Both the position numbers and the translations under genes were made by a program. From Sphingobacterium detergens (GTDB lineage: Bacteria; Bacteroidota; Bacteroidia; Sphingobacteriales; Sphingobacteriaceae), in NCBI RefSeq assembly GCF_003610355.1, contig NZ_RAPY01000001.1, forward strand, positions 1,116,001 through 1,180,000: DNA of 64,000 nt. Direction: 5' to 3'. How positions within the stretch are numbered: the stretch's first letter is position 1; each line of letters opens with the position of its first letter. Under the pieces are notes generated by a model. The model was given only the letters and a program-made list of their open reading frames with translations, had not been told where the DNA came from and made no database searches. Below are positions 52,530-62,088 of the stretch, in pieces.

Positions 52530-54080
52530 ATGAAAACTTTAAAATATATTCTGATTGCAAGCTGCTTAGGCCTCTCTTTTACCATATCCAGCTGTAGTAA
52601 GTTTTTGGACAAACCCTTAGAAAACCAGCAGCGTTCCGAGGAAATCGATTACAGCAATACGGCATTGATGTACGGCCCTGTATCCGGCGTGTACCGTTCG
52701 GCTGCAGATGATAATCTGGTTCATTGGATCGACCTTTCCATTCGTTGTATGCGCGATGACGACTACCAACAAGCTGCCCCAAATCCAAATGACAATCCCG
52801 AATTAATGGGCATCAAAAATTTTCAAAATGATGTTACAATTCAATCCTATTGGGGACTAAATCAATCTTGGATTAGTTATTACAGTCTCGTTATCGCAGC
52901 AAACAATGCCTTGATCGAGTTGGATAATTTTGCAGCGAAAATTCCCACATCCAATACCGCTGACATAAAGCTCAACAAACAATACAAGGCTGAAGTCAAA
53001 GTCTTAAGGGCATACGCCCATCTGATGGCATCACGTCTATTTGGCAATGTACCTATTCTAATTGATAGCGATAATATCGGCCGATTAGCTACGATCAATA
53101 AAAGCACCGCAGCGGAAGTCCGACAATTTATTATTGATGAAATGAATGCCTGTTCGGAGGATCTTGAAGATGCACGTCCAAACCAGTCTAAACACATTGG
53201 TGCTGTGACAAAATACACCGCCCTGCTGTTAAAAGCAAAAGCAGCAGCAGATCTGGCTGGAAATGACAATGGAAGCACGCACTGGAATGAAGTGCTTGAT
53301 GCCACCAACAAAATTATAGCCAGTGGTCGGTTTTCTTTATATCCTAACTATTACGAGCTTTTTAAAATTCCTGGCAAGCTGGCTAATGAGTCAATCTTTG
53401 AACTACAATATTCCGATTTTGGATTAGGCACAGGTGATATCGTTCGACCAGGTGTTGACTGGGGGACTTTCTTCAAATGGCAAGGTCCTTCAGGTGATCA
53501 GAAAGGGAGTCCTATTTCCGGTGCCGGATGGGTTCCGCCTTCACAAAATATTGTTGATTTCCTTACCAATAGAGGTGAAACCGAACGTTTAAAAACGACG
53601 ATCCAATATTGTGGAATCAATGGCAATCCGGCTACAACCGCGACAACACCAAGTGGAGACGTGGTCTATGGTAATCCTTTTGGTGTCAAATATTTCAACG
53701 GCAAGGCCTATCTTCCGAAATCCCAGATGACAGCAGGTCGAATGGAGTATGGTGCGAATAATAATGTTCGTATATTACGTTATGCAGATGTACTTTTATT
53801 AAATGCGGAAGCAAAGGTCAGAAAGGGACAAAATGGGGACGAACCTTTTCGTCTGATTCGAGAACGCGCAAAACTAACACCAATTGCCAATGTCACCCTA
53901 AATCAGATCCTTGACGAACGTCGGGCTGAATTTGCCTGTGAATGGTGGGGCGAACGTTTCAATGACTTGGTTCGTACGGGGCGTGCAAAAGATGTCTTTG
54001 GTTCAAAATTCATTCCCGGTGTAAGCGAGTTTCTCCCAATACCTCAGACCCAAATAGATGCAAATCCTAACTTTAGATAA
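52530..54080 (+). CDS. SusD/RagB-family glycan-binding lipoprotein
   Basis: This 516-residue lipoprotein (lipobox ISSC near residue 22) has the N-terminal SusD-like part with TPR helices (VKVLRAYAHLMASRLFGNVP; IIDEMNACSEDL) and the C-terminal RagB part (LNAEAKVRKG; ILDERRAEFACEWWGERFND). It captures oligosaccharide over the SusC pore. It sits 25 bases after susC and its TAA abuts the ATG of the GH16 enzyme, so the three are one operon. Confidence 0.95.
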   Translation: MKTLKYILIASCLGLSFTISSCSKFLDKPLENQQRSEEIDYSNTALMYGPVSGVYRSAADDNLVHWIDLSIRCMRDDDYQQAAPNPNDNPELMGIKNFQNDVTIQSYWGLNQSWISYYSLVIAANNALIELDNFAAKIPTSNTADIKLNKQYKAEVKVLRAYAHLMASRLFGNVPILIDSDNIGRLATINKSTAAEVRQFIIDEMNACSEDLEDARPNQSKHIGAVTKYTALLLKAKAAADLAGNDNGSTHWNEVLDATNKIIASGRFSLYPNYYELFKIPGKLANESIFELQYSDFGLGTGDIVRPGVDWGTFFKWQGPSGDQKGSPISGAGWVPPSQNIVDFLTNRGETERLKTTIQYCGINGNPATTATTPSGDVVYGNPFGVKYFNGKAYLPKSQMTAGRMEYGANNNVRILRYADVLLLNAEAKVRKGQNGDEPFRLIRERAKLTPIANVTLNQILDERRAEFACEWWGERFNDLVRTGRAKDVFGSKFIPGVSEFLPIPQTQIDANPNFR

Positions 54081-56132
54081 ATGAAGACAGCAGGAAGATT
54101 AATAACATTATTATTGCTAAACCTTCTCTTCGTTCCTATCGTATGGGGACAGAAAGGGAAAGTCATAAAAACAGCAGTCGCAAAAACCGGTAACGGCTTT
54201 ACAATCATACGTGATGGAAAACCCTACTTTATCAAGGGAGCGGGCGGAACAAGCAATATGGAACAATTAAAAGCGTATGGAGGCAACTCCATACGTACTT
54301 GGAGTCCACAAGGTGCTGATGAAATCCTAAATAAAGCACAGCGGTTGGGGCTTACGGTAACCTTAGGGCTGGATGTGAAAACAGAACGACATGGCTTCGA
54401 TTATAACGATCAAACAGCAGTTGCCAAACAGAAAGAATACCTTCGCACAGTTATCCTGAAATACAAAGATCATCCAGCCTTATTGGCCTGGGGCATCGGT
54501 AATGAGCTCAACCTTCATTACAGCAATCCCAAAGTCTGGGATGCCGTCAATGATATTGCAAAAATGATCCATGAATTAGATCCCAATCACTTGGTAACAA
54601 CCATGCTTGCGGGTATAAATCAAAAGGAGATTGATTATATCAAGTTAAAGTGTCCTGCTCTGGATCTTATTGCCGTGCAGGTATACGGTGGACTCGCCGC
54701 TGTTCCCCAAGAATTAAAAAAAGTGGGCTGGAATAAAGCTTATATCGTCACGGAATGGGGACCTACGGGGCATTGGGAAGGTCTACAGACTCCATGGGGA
54801 GCATCCATTGAGGAGAGCAGTAGTCAGAAGGCAGCCGTCTATAGATCCAGGTACGAAGCTTCGATCGGTCAGGACAAAAACTGCCTGGGCTCTTATGTCT
54901 TTCTATGGGGACAAAAACAAGAACGCACACCAACCTGGTATGGTTTATTTACCGAAGCGGGAGAAGAAAATGAAGTCGTTGATGTAATGCATTATCTCTG
55001 GTCGGGCAAATGGCCTAACAATCGGGCACCGCAGCTGGAATCCTTTTTGTTGGACAACAGGCAGGCAAAAGATTTTATCTATCTTGAATCAGGTAAGAAA
55101 TATCCGATTGAAGTCTTTGTAAAGGATCCCGATGGGGATAAATTACAGATCCGTTGGGAACTCCTTCATGAGAGTACAGATCTCAAAGAAGGTGGTGACC
55201 GTGAGGAACGACCTCAAGCGCTATCCGGTCATATCAAAAGTAATTCCGATACCAAGGGATCTATCACCGCTCCCATCAAAGCAGGCGCCTATCGCCTATT
55301 TGTTTATGCAAGCGATGGGAATAATAATGTCGCGACAGCAAATATTCCATTTTATGTGAATTCAGATTCGGCTAAAACAGGAGACATCACCTATCATTTT
55401 TCTCCTTCACCGACCTGGTCTGATGAATTTAACTATTCGGGTCTACCGGATAAAAACAAATGGTCCTACGATGTCGGTTCTTTAGACGATGGCTGGGGTA
55501 ACAACGAACTGCAATATTATATGGACGCATCATTAGCAAATTCCAAAGTAGAAGATGGCCTCTTAAAGATTACGGCGAAAAAAGAAAATAAAGGTGACAA
55601 ATCCTATACTTCAGCTCGATTGGTCAGCAAGAATAAAGGCGATTTTACTTATGGAAGATTTGAGGCCCGTGCCAAACTACCTAAAGGTCGTGGCACCTGG
55701 CCTGCTATCTGGATGCTTCCGACCGATTGGAAATATGGAGGATGGCCCAACTCAGGTGAAATAGATATTCTCGAACATGTTGGCTACGATCAGGATGTCG
55801 TTCATATTTCGACGCATACCAAAGCTTACAATCATGGCATAAATACGCAAAAAACAAGTAAAAGACAGGTTGCAGGAGTTTCCGATGAGTTTCACAACTA
55901 TCGGGTTGACTGGACTCCCTCCTACATCAAAGGTTTTGTGGATGACCATGAAATCTTTCATGTTGACAATGAGCACAAGAGTTTTAAAGAATGGCCCTTT
56001 GACCAAAACTTCCATTGGCTCATCAATTTGGCAGTGGGAGGCAACTGGGGAGGCAAGGAAGGCGTCGATGACAGCATATTCCCTGTGACATTTGAAGTTG
56101 ACTATGTACGTGTCTATGATTTACTAAATTAA
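54081..56132 (+). CDS. Two-domain glycoside hydrolase: TIM-barrel plus GH16
   Basis: This 683-residue exported enzyme has a signal peptide (MKTAGRLITLLLLNLLFVPI) and an N-terminal TIM-barrel domain (about 35-310) with GH2/GH5-like catalytic pairs, E142 in WGIGNELN and E225 in IVTEWGP. An Ig-like linker (about 340-430) leads to a GH16 domain (about 445-683) with the active-site GEIDILEH (E560, D562, E565). Both domains look active. GH16 suits endo-cleavage of laminarin or mixed-linkage beta-glucan, and the barrel could trim or transfer glucosyl units. It is the last gene of the SusCD operon. Confidence 0.88.
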   Translation: MKTAGRLITLLLLNLLFVPIVWGQKGKVIKTAVAKTGNGFTIIRDGKPYFIKGAGGTSNMEQLKAYGGNSIRTWSPQGADEILNKAQRLGLTVTLGLDVKTERHGFDYNDQTAVAKQKEYLRTVILKYKDHPALLAWGIGNELNLHYSNPKVWDAVNDIAKMIHELDPNHLVTTMLAGINQKEIDYIKLKCPALDLIAVQVYGGLAAVPQELKKVGWNKAYIVTEWGPTGHWEGLQTPWGASIEESSSQKAAVYRSRYEASIGQDKNCLGSYVFLWGQKQERTPTWYGLFTEAGEENEVVDVMHYLWSGKWPNNRAPQLESFLLDNRQAKDFIYLESGKKYPIEVFVKDPDGDKLQIRWELLHESTDLKEGGDREERPQALSGHIKSNSDTKGSITAPIKAGAYRLFVYASDGNNNVATANIPFYVNSDSAKTGDITYHFSPSPTWSDEFNYSGLPDKNKWSYDVGSLDDGWGNNELQYYMDASLANSKVEDGLLKITAKKENKGDKSYTSARLVSKNKGDFTYGRFEARAKLPKGRGTWPAIWMLPTDWKYGGWPNSGEIDILEHVGYDQDVVHISTHTKAYNHGINTQKTSKRQVAGVSDEFHNYRVDWTPSYIKGFVDDHEIFHVDNEHKSFKEWPFDQNFHWLINLAVGGNWGGKEGVDDSIFPVTFEVDYVRVYDLLN

Positions 56133-56161
56133 AAGTTCATTCGATATTCCCGTTTTAAAAC

Positions 56162-56197
56162 AAAACCGCTTGTCATAATCGCTTGACAAGCGGTTTT
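56162..56197 (+). terminator. Terminator of the beta-glucan operon
   Basis: AAAACCGCTTGTCA (56162-56175) pairs with TGACAAGCGGTTTT (56184-56197) over eight bases, then ACTTTTT, 29 bases after the GH16 stop. Confidence 0.9.
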
Positions 56198-56421
56198 ACT
56201 TTTTAGGATTGCTTCATTGCAGATTTAGCAAAATACGAAGTAATCAGTGATCTCGAACATGTTTTTTTGTTCAAAAGCTGGAAAAAGTAAGAACGTATTT
56301 ATACTTTTGAAAACGCAAGCGGCGATTGACTTTTCTCTGTTCATCGTTTTGGTATGAAAGATTGGAAAAACTGCAATAGCCATTGCTTAATTAGAAAAAC
56401 ACCTGAGCTAAAACACTTACT

Positions 56422-57447
56422 ATGTACAACTTTAAAAACGACTATTCGGAAGGGGCTCACCCCCGTATTTTAGATAAACTTATTGAAACCAATCTCGTGC
56501 AGCAATCCGGATATGGAGAGGATGAATATGCACAACAGGCAAAAGCAATTTTAAAAGAAAGATTAAACAACCCAGATGCGGGCATCTATTTCGTCTCTGG
56601 AGGAACGCAGACGAATTTACTGGTTATATCGTTCTTATTGCGTGTCCATGAGGCTGTAATAAGTGCAAAAACGGGACATATTGCAGCAAATGAAACGGGT
56701 GCAATCGAAGCTACCGGGCACAAAGTTATCACAACCGAAACGGCCGATGGGAAATTAAGGCCTGAAGATATTGCTAATGTTCTGGAGGCTTATGCGTTAG
56801 CTCCCCATGTCGTAAAGCCACGCATAGTCTATATCTCCAATTCAACAGAAATTGGCACAATTTACACGCGTGATGAACTCAAGGCACTCTTTCAATTCTG
56901 TCAATCCCATCATTTGTTACTGTATCTCGATGGTGCCCGGTTGGGACATGCACTTACTGCTGAAAATAGTGATTTGACACTCGCTGCCATCAGCGAATAT
57001 ACCGATGTCTTTTATATTGGTGGCACCAAAAATGGAGCTCTTCTGGGAGAAGCCATTATCTTTAATAAACCTGAATTGGCTATAGATTTTGACTATGCAA
57101 TCAAACAAAAAGGTGCTATGTTGGCCAAAGGGCGTATTCTTTCAATCCAGTTTCTAGAACTATTTAAAGATGATCTCTATTTCGATCTGGCTCAGCAGGC
57201 AAATGCCCTGGCCATGCGTATTGCGTCAGCAGTTCGTGAAAAAGGCTATACTTTTTTAACTGAATCCACCACAAATCAGCTATTTCCTATTCTTCCAAAG
57301 AAGGTCATTGAACGATTGAGCCAGCATTACCAGTTCTATAACTGGAAAAATATCGACGATGAGCATACCGCGATTCGACTCATCACCTCTTGGGCAACTG
57401 ATGAGGAAAAGGTTGAAGCTTTTATTCGGGATTTGCAGGAAGCCTAA
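56422..57447 (+). CDS. Low-specificity L-threonine aldolase-type PLP enzyme
   Basis: This 341-residue fold-type I PLP enzyme belongs to the beta-eliminating lyase/threonine aldolase family. Visible parts are the N-terminal NDYSEGAHPRIL, VSGGTQTNL binding the cofactor phosphate, YLDGARLGHAL with the PLP aspartate, and the Schiff-base lysine K203 in YIGGTKNGAL. It should cleave L-threonine or L-allo-threonine to glycine and acetaldehyde. The gene is alone, bounded by terminators. Length is typical for the family. Confidence 0.88.
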   Translation: MYNFKNDYSEGAHPRILDKLIETNLVQQSGYGEDEYAQQAKAILKERLNNPDAGIYFVSGGTQTNLLVISFLLRVHEAVISAKTGHIAANETGAIEATGHKVITTETADGKLRPEDIANVLEAYALAPHVVKPRIVYISNSTEIGTIYTRDELKALFQFCQSHHLLLYLDGARLGHALTAENSDLTLAAISEYTDVFYIGGTKNGALLGEAIIFNKPELAIDFDYAIKQKGAMLAKGRILSIQFLELFKDDLYFDLAQQANALAMRIASAVREKGYTFLTESTTNQLFPILPKKVIERLSQHYQFYNWKNIDDEHTAIRLITSWATDEEKVEAFIRDLQEA

Positions 57448-57496
57448 AAGAAAAGACGATTATTTGCTGAGCGATAACTACTCTATATAAGCAAAA

Positions 57497-57530
57497 AAGC
57501 GCGCAAGGAAATTAGAATCCTTGCGCGCTT
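57497..57530. terminator. Bidirectional terminator between threonine aldolase and aquaporin
   Basis: AAGCGCGCAAGGA (57497-57509) pairs with TCCTTGCGCGCTT (57518-57530) over eight bases, flanked by A and T runs, and serves the converging genes. Confidence 0.88.
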
Positions 57531-57547
57531 CTTTTTATACCAAAAAA

Positions 57548-58264
57548 TTAATCTTTAGGTTCCAGTGCTCTCCACACACCAGCTGCGACAGCTGCACCAA
57601 CTAATGGTGCCACGATAAATAACCATAATTGCGATAATGCATTGCCTCCAGCAAGGATCGCCGGACCGAATGAACGCGCAGGGTTAACCGAAGTACCTGT
57701 CACCGGGATCGCCACCAAGTGGATCAAAAGCAATGTAAATCCGATAGCTAAGCCTGCCATAGTACCATTACCTACCTTTGAGGTTGTAGCCAATATGACG
57801 AAAAGAAAGAGAAAAGTTAAAACTGCTTCGATTAGAAAGGCTGAAGTTTGACCATACTCGTTTTGATAACCTTTTCCCCATCCATTGGATCCATAAGCCC
57901 ACTCTCCTGCCGAAAAGCCGGCTAATTGCCCACTCAAAATCTGTTGCAATACAAAGGCACCCAAAAGTGCACCGATAAACTGCGCAATGATATAGACAAT
58001 CGCGTCCTTAGCGGACATTTTTCCGGCCAGTAGTACGCCTACTGTTACCGCTGGGTTAATATGACAGCCCGAAATCCCTCCAATGGCGTAGGCAAAAACC
58101 ACTACCGAAAGACCAAACGCTACCGCAATACCCAAGAGGCCTAGCCCTGAAAGTCCCCCCATGGTATTGGCTCCAGCAATTGCAGCCGCACCACAACCAA
58201 ACAGTACCAAACCAAATGTTCCAATTAGTTCGGCAACAAACTTTGAAGATGTTTTAATTTCCAT
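57548..58264 (-). CDS. aqpZ: Aquaporin Z-like water channel
   Basis: This 238-residue membrane channel has six helices and two half-helix loops with NPA motifs (GCHINPAVTVGV and GTSVNPARSFGPA). The arginine after the second NPA and the narrow-pore residues favour a water channel over a glycerol facilitator. AELIGTFGLVLFGCGAAAI opens the first helix. A roughly 40-residue insert with tryptophans (GEWAYGSNGWGKGYQNEYG) lies in an extracytoplasmic loop. It is monocistronic and is consistent with osmotic adaptation alongside the trehalose genes. Confidence 0.92.
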   Translation of the reverse strand: MEIKTSSKFVAELIGTFGLVLFGCGAAAIAGANTMGGLSGLGLLGIAVAFGLSVVVFAYAIGGISGCHINPAVTVGVLLAGKMSAKDAIVYIIAQFIGALLGAFVLQQILSGQLAGFSAGEWAYGSNGWGKGYQNEYGQTSAFLIEAVLTFLFLFVILATTSKVGNGTMAGLAIGFTLLLIHLVAIPVTGTSVNPARSFGPAILAGGNALSQLWLFIVAPLVGAAVAAGVWRALEPKD

Positions 58265-58420
58265 ATGAATCTGTTTATAACTTAGTTAACTCTAATTTAA
58301 TCATTTTTTATATAAAACAAGAACAACGAATAAATTATTGTAGAACAATATCTACACCCTTCGTAAATCAAAGCATCCCTATATTTCTAGTTATATTGGA
58401 TATTACTTGGTTATTTCGGT

Positions 58421-59488
58421 TCAATCTGTCAGCGCTTCAACTTCCCGGATCAGTGCCTTAAGGATATCCCCTGTCGAACCATCCCGATAGGGATGAATGG
58501 ATTGCCCTAGCCAGATACCGACAAAATCTATATTTTTATTCGCTTTGGCAGCCGTTCTCAACGCATTCGTCAACTTATTTTGATAGGGATAAGGTAAAAT
58601 ATAATCGGTACCATCCAAGGTCTCAATAAAAGTGTTCTTTATCGCCCTAGTGAACCGTCCCGAAAAACTCCTGGTCAATACAATATCTGATTCCTTCACC
58701 CTACTTAGACGTTGTTTTTCAAAATCCAACAACGCACTTTCCTCGGATTTAAGCAATAAACTTCCGACCTGAAAACCAGCCGCTCCCAATTGTCTCGCCG
58801 CAAGCAAAGTATTGGCATTGTATATCCCGCCTGCATAGATCAAGGGTTTATTCACCTGATCATGTACTTGCGACAACAATGCCAGTCCGCCAATCTGGGG
58901 AATAGCGATATCATTGAAGCTTCCGCGATGGCCACCAGCCTCTAGCCCCTGTACACAAATAATATCAACACCTGATTTTTTCAATATCAAGGCCTCCTCA
59001 ACGGATGTACAGGTACCGATCAGGACAATCTTATTTTCCTTTAAAAGACCTATGCTCCCATCGTCTAGATTCCCAAAAATAAAACTGACGATTTTACACT
59101 GGCTTGCGATAATAGCAGCTACTTGTTCTCGATAATCCGTCAAATGAATTTCCTCAAACTTCGGCAGCACGACCGCTAGTCCATGTTGACGAGCTAATGC
59201 TGTTACAAAGGAACTCACCTTATCATAGTGGGATCTCAGACTTTCTGACAGCTCAGGCATGCTATTGACAAAAATGTTGACTGCAAAAGGCTCTGTCGTC
59301 AGCTTTTTCGTTACAGCAATGGCATCCATACATTTTTCGTAGGATAAATCTCCAAGGGCCAATGTGCCTAAAGCGCCAATTCCTGAAGCTGCTGCGACCA
59401 TTTCGGGGGTTGTAACACCAAACATAGGCGCCTGTACGATCGGATATTTTGTGCCTAATAGCTGTGTAATTTGAGTTGACCAGTTCAT
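58421..59488 (-). CDS. Nitronate monooxygenase (2-nitropropane dioxygenase family)
   Basis: This 355-residue FMN enzyme is a class I nitronate monooxygenase by its TIM-barrel pattern. It starts with YPIVQAPMFGVTTPEMVAAA, has CVQGLEAGGHRGSF with the catalytic histidine, then PLIYAGGIYN and LGAAGFQVGSLLL for FMN binding. It oxidises propionate-3-nitronate-type toxins or alkyl nitronates. There is no signal peptide. It is divergent from the D-lactate dehydrogenase gene and otherwise alone. Confidence 0.9.
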   Translation of the reverse strand: MNWSTQITQLLGTKYPIVQAPMFGVTTPEMVAAASGIGALGTLALGDLSYEKCMDAIAVTKKLTTEPFAVNIFVNSMPELSESLRSHYDKVSSFVTALARQHGLAVVLPKFEEIHLTDYREQVAAIIASQCKIVSFIFGNLDDGSIGLLKENKIVLIGTCTSVEEALILKKSGVDIICVQGLEAGGHRGSFNDIAIPQIGGLALLSQVHDQVNKPLIYAGGIYNANTLLAARQLGAAGFQVGSLLLKSEESALLDFEKQRLSRVKESDIVLTRSFSGRFTRAIKNTFIETLDGTDYILPYPYQNKLTNALRTAAKANKNIDFVGIWLGQSIHPYRDGSTGDILKALIREVEALTD

Positions 59489-59656
59489 GATAAAGTGATT
59501 TTTATCACCAAAAGTTAAATCGGGTAACTTGATTGTGATTTTAAACTAATTTACCGCTTTTATTGGGCATTTTGCAAGCATCAACCGTATTTATTCGACA
59601 AACTTTAAACCGGATAAAAAATTAATACTGTATATTTACTTAGGAAATACAATTTT

Positions 59657-60649
59657 ATGAAAATAGCTTTCTTTTCAACCAAACCATACGATAAAATATT
59701 TTTTGAACGGGAAAACGAAACCTACGGTTTTCAATTCAATTTTTATGAAACCCATCTCGGACCTCATATTGTCAATGCAATTGACAATGAAGAGGTTGTT
59801 TGTGTTTTTGTCAATGACAAGTTAGACCGTAAGGTGATAGAAATCCTTGCTCAAAAAGGCGTAAAATTAATCGCCTTGCGATGTGCAGGTTTCAATAATG
59901 TAGATTTGGATGCGGCGAAAGAATTTGGTATCCAAGTCTGTCGTGTACCCGCATATTCTCCTGAAGCCGTTGCCGAACACACGATGGCTATGCTACTGAC
60001 ACTCAATCGAAAAACACATAAAGCCTATAATCGCGTTCGTGAGCAAAACTTTGCCTTAAACGGCTTACTGGGCTTCAATATCCATCAAAAGAAGATTGGT
60101 GTTATTGGAACAGGTAAAATCGGTAAAGCGTTTATCCGAATTGCCCTCGGATTTGGAGCGGAGGTCATCGCGTATGATCTGTATCCTGATCAGGATCTGA
60201 TCGCAGCCGGTGTTCAGTATACAACTCTTGATCAATTATTTAAGGACTCCGATATCATCTCATTGCATTGCCCCCTTACACCAGACAACCATTACCTCAT
60301 CAACAAAGAATCGCTAGCAAAAATGAAAGATGGGGTTACCATTATCAATACGAGTCGTGGTAATCTTATTCATACCAATGATGCCATTAGCGCATTAAAA
60401 GAGCGAAAAATAGGATTGCTAGGAATTGATGTTTATGAACAGGAAGAGAAACTATTTTTTAAAGATCTCTCCACCGTCATTATCGAAGATGACACCATTC
60501 AGTTGTTGATGAGTTTTCCAAATGTTTTGGTTACAGCACATCAGGCCTTTTTCACAACAGAAGCATTAACCCAAATTTCTCAACGCACATTAAAAAGTAT
60601 TGCTGATATATTGACCACGGGCACGACCGACAATGAGGTGATCTTATAG
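59657..60649 (+). CDS. ldhA: D-lactate dehydrogenase / 2-hydroxyacid dehydrogenase
   Basis: This 330-residue NAD-dependent enzyme matches the LdhA group. The nucleotide loop is GVIGTGKIGKAF, the substrate arginine region LIALRCAGFNNVD (R75), the active-site arginine NTSRGNL and the catalytic histidine TAHQAFFT. It reduces pyruvate to D-lactate with NADH. The length and PAYSPEAVAEHTMAM block fit LdhA. It is followed 30 bases later by an EamA permease in the same direction and is probably co-transcribed. Confidence 0.9.
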   Translation: MKIAFFSTKPYDKIFFERENETYGFQFNFYETHLGPHIVNAIDNEEVVCVFVNDKLDRKVIEILAQKGVKLIALRCAGFNNVDLDAAKEFGIQVCRVPAYSPEAVAEHTMAMLLTLNRKTHKAYNRVREQNFALNGLLGFNIHQKKIGVIGTGKIGKAFIRIALGFGAEVIAYDLYPDQDLIAAGVQYTTLDQLFKDSDIISLHCPLTPDNHYLINKESLAKMKDGVTIINTSRGNLIHTNDAISALKERKIGLLGIDVYEQEEKLFFKDLSTVIIEDDTIQLLMSFPNVLVTAHQAFFTTEALTQISQRTLKSIADILTTGTTDNEVIL

Positions 60650-60679
60650 CAGTACATCCAAAGGTCATTAATTTTTAAC

Positions 60680-61600
60680 ATGAATAATACAGAGAACAAT
60701 AAAGTTTTGAAAGGCTTTTTATTGGCTGTTAGCGCAGCCATACTTTGGGGTGTTTCCGGAACTTTTGGTCAATTTCTTTTTCAACAACGAGGGGTAAATG
60801 TCGAATGGCTGATTACCATTAGAATGTTGGTAACAGGTGCTGTCCTCTTAATTTTAGCAGGAGCAAATAACCGCCGGGACTTATGGTCTATCTGGAGCAA
60901 CCGCAAAGATGCCATTGACCTGCTCTTATTTAGTATTGTCGGTGTACTTGCTGTTCAATATTCCTATTTTGCTGCGATTAACTATTCCAATGCTGCTACA
61001 GCAACGGTGATGCAATACACTGGTCCGGTTATGATCGCGATCTATATCGCGTTAAAAGAGCGGAAATTTCCCAATGGCAAAACATGCCTGGCAATTTTAC
61101 TGGCCGTATTAGGTACGTTTTTGCTGGTCACCCATGGTAAAATAGGAACATTGTCGATCTCTGGAATTGCGCTGTTCTTTGGATTAGTGTCGGCAGTAAC
61201 ACTGGCCTTTTATACCTTACAACCTGTTCATCTCCTTAATAAGTATAAGTCAACAGTTGTCATTGGCTGGGGTATGCTCATCGGCGGAATTGCATTTTGT
61301 TTTGTCAGGGCTCCTTGGGATGTAGCTGGTGTCTGGGATATACAGACCTATAGCTATACGTCATTTATCGTTATTTTTGGAACCCTCATCCCTTTTTACG
61401 CGTACCTCACAGCAGTCAAATTAATTGGCGGTCAAAAAACCAGCCTTCTCGCTTCCGCTGAACCTTTATCAGCGGCATTACTGGCGGTATTATGGCTTAA
61501 TACACCTTTTGCCTTTACAGACTGGATGGGTACTGCTTGCATTATCCTGACGATTGTTTTATTGGGGACATCGAAAAAAGAAGAAATGCATACTGTGTAG
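60680..61600 (+). CDS. EamA/DMT-family transporter
   Basis: This 306-residue permease has ten predicted membrane helices in two EamA repeats. The first begins GFLLAVSAAILWGVSGTFGQ, and the second begins ISGIALFFGLVSAVTLAFYT. The substrate is unknown; EamA exporters handle amino acids, metabolites or drugs. It is 30 bases after ldhA and may export a metabolite, but nothing in the sequence shows which. It converges with the HxlR gene. Confidence 0.85.
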   Translation: MNNTENNKVLKGFLLAVSAAILWGVSGTFGQFLFQQRGVNVEWLITIRMLVTGAVLLILAGANNRRDLWSIWSNRKDAIDLLLFSIVGVLAVQYSYFAAINYSNAATATVMQYTGPVMIAIYIALKERKFPNGKTCLAILLAVLGTFLLVTHGKIGTLSISGIALFFGLVSAVTLAFYTLQPVHLLNKYKSTVVIGWGMLIGGIAFCFVRAPWDVAGVWDIQTYSYTSFIVIFGTLIPFYAYLTAVKLIGGQKTSLLASAEPLSAALLAVLWLNTPFAFTDWMGTACIILTIVLLGTSKKEEMHTV

Positions 61601-61631
61601 ACAACTACCAGGATGCATTTCCTAATCCTTC

Positions 61632-61970
61632 CTATACACGCTCACTTTTATAGCTTAACCACCATTCATCGAGCCGCTCTATAATTGGTAACAATGTTTT
61701 TCCCAGATCGCTGAGTTTATATTCTACCCGTGGTGGCGATTCTGCATAAATCTGTCGGCACAGGATACCATCGCGCTCCAACTCCCGTAATTGTACCGTT
61801 AATGTTGTCTGTGCCATATCATCCATTTCCCTTCGTAATTCCCCAAACCGCTTAGGACACTCCCTTGCAATGGCTTTGATCAGTAAGACCTTCCATTTTC
61901 CGCCTATAATCTTGAAAATACCATTGACATCGCAACAACTTCCAAAAAACTCACTTTTTTTTTCGTCCAT
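61632..61970 (-). CDS. HxlR-family transcriptional regulator
   Basis: This 112-residue winged-helix regulator has the HxlR core: IIGGKWKVLLIKAIA, CPKRFGELRREMDDMAQTTL and LRELERDGILCRQIY, ending VEYKLSDLGKTLLPII. Two adjacent cysteines (C12, C13) near the N-terminus are the position used for redox or quinone sensing in YodB/HypR-type relatives. It is divergent from the MFS exporter, which it likely controls in response to electrophiles. The ATG at 61970 is used, with GAGGTG just upstream; a GTG six bases earlier is possible. Confidence 0.88.
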   Translation of the reverse strand: MDEKKSEFFGSCCDVNGIFKIIGGKWKVLLIKAIARECPKRFGELRREMDDMAQTTLTVQLRELERDGILCRQIYAESPPRVEYKLSDLGKTLLPIIERLDEWWLSYKSERV

Positions 61971-62008
61971 AATCACCTCATACTGACCATTAGTTCATAA
62001 AACCATAC

Positions 62009-62033
62009 CAAGTACATAATTTATAACTACTTG
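62009..62033. promoter_or_regulatory. CAAGTA/TACTTG dyad, candidate HxlR operator
   Basis: CAAGTA (62009-62014) and TACTTG (62028-62033) flank 13 bases in the 118-base gap between the HxlR gene and the MFS gene. The GTA/TAC dyad with this spacing resembles operators of HxlR-type regulators. Assignment is inference. Confidence 0.4.
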
Positions 62034-62088
62034 ATCATAAAAAATTTCCAAACTACTTTTGACTATAAAATTATCAAAAACTTTCTAT

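Noticed and set aside
56293..56309. CGTATTT half-site and TACTTTTG before the threonine aldolase gene
   Set aside because: Only a single half-site without symmetry, and no -33 element at the right distance; too weak for a promoter or operator call.
59588..59598. CCGTATTTATTCG before ldhA as another stress operator
   Set aside because: The second arm does not match; one half-site of seven bases is expected by chance in AT-rich DNA.
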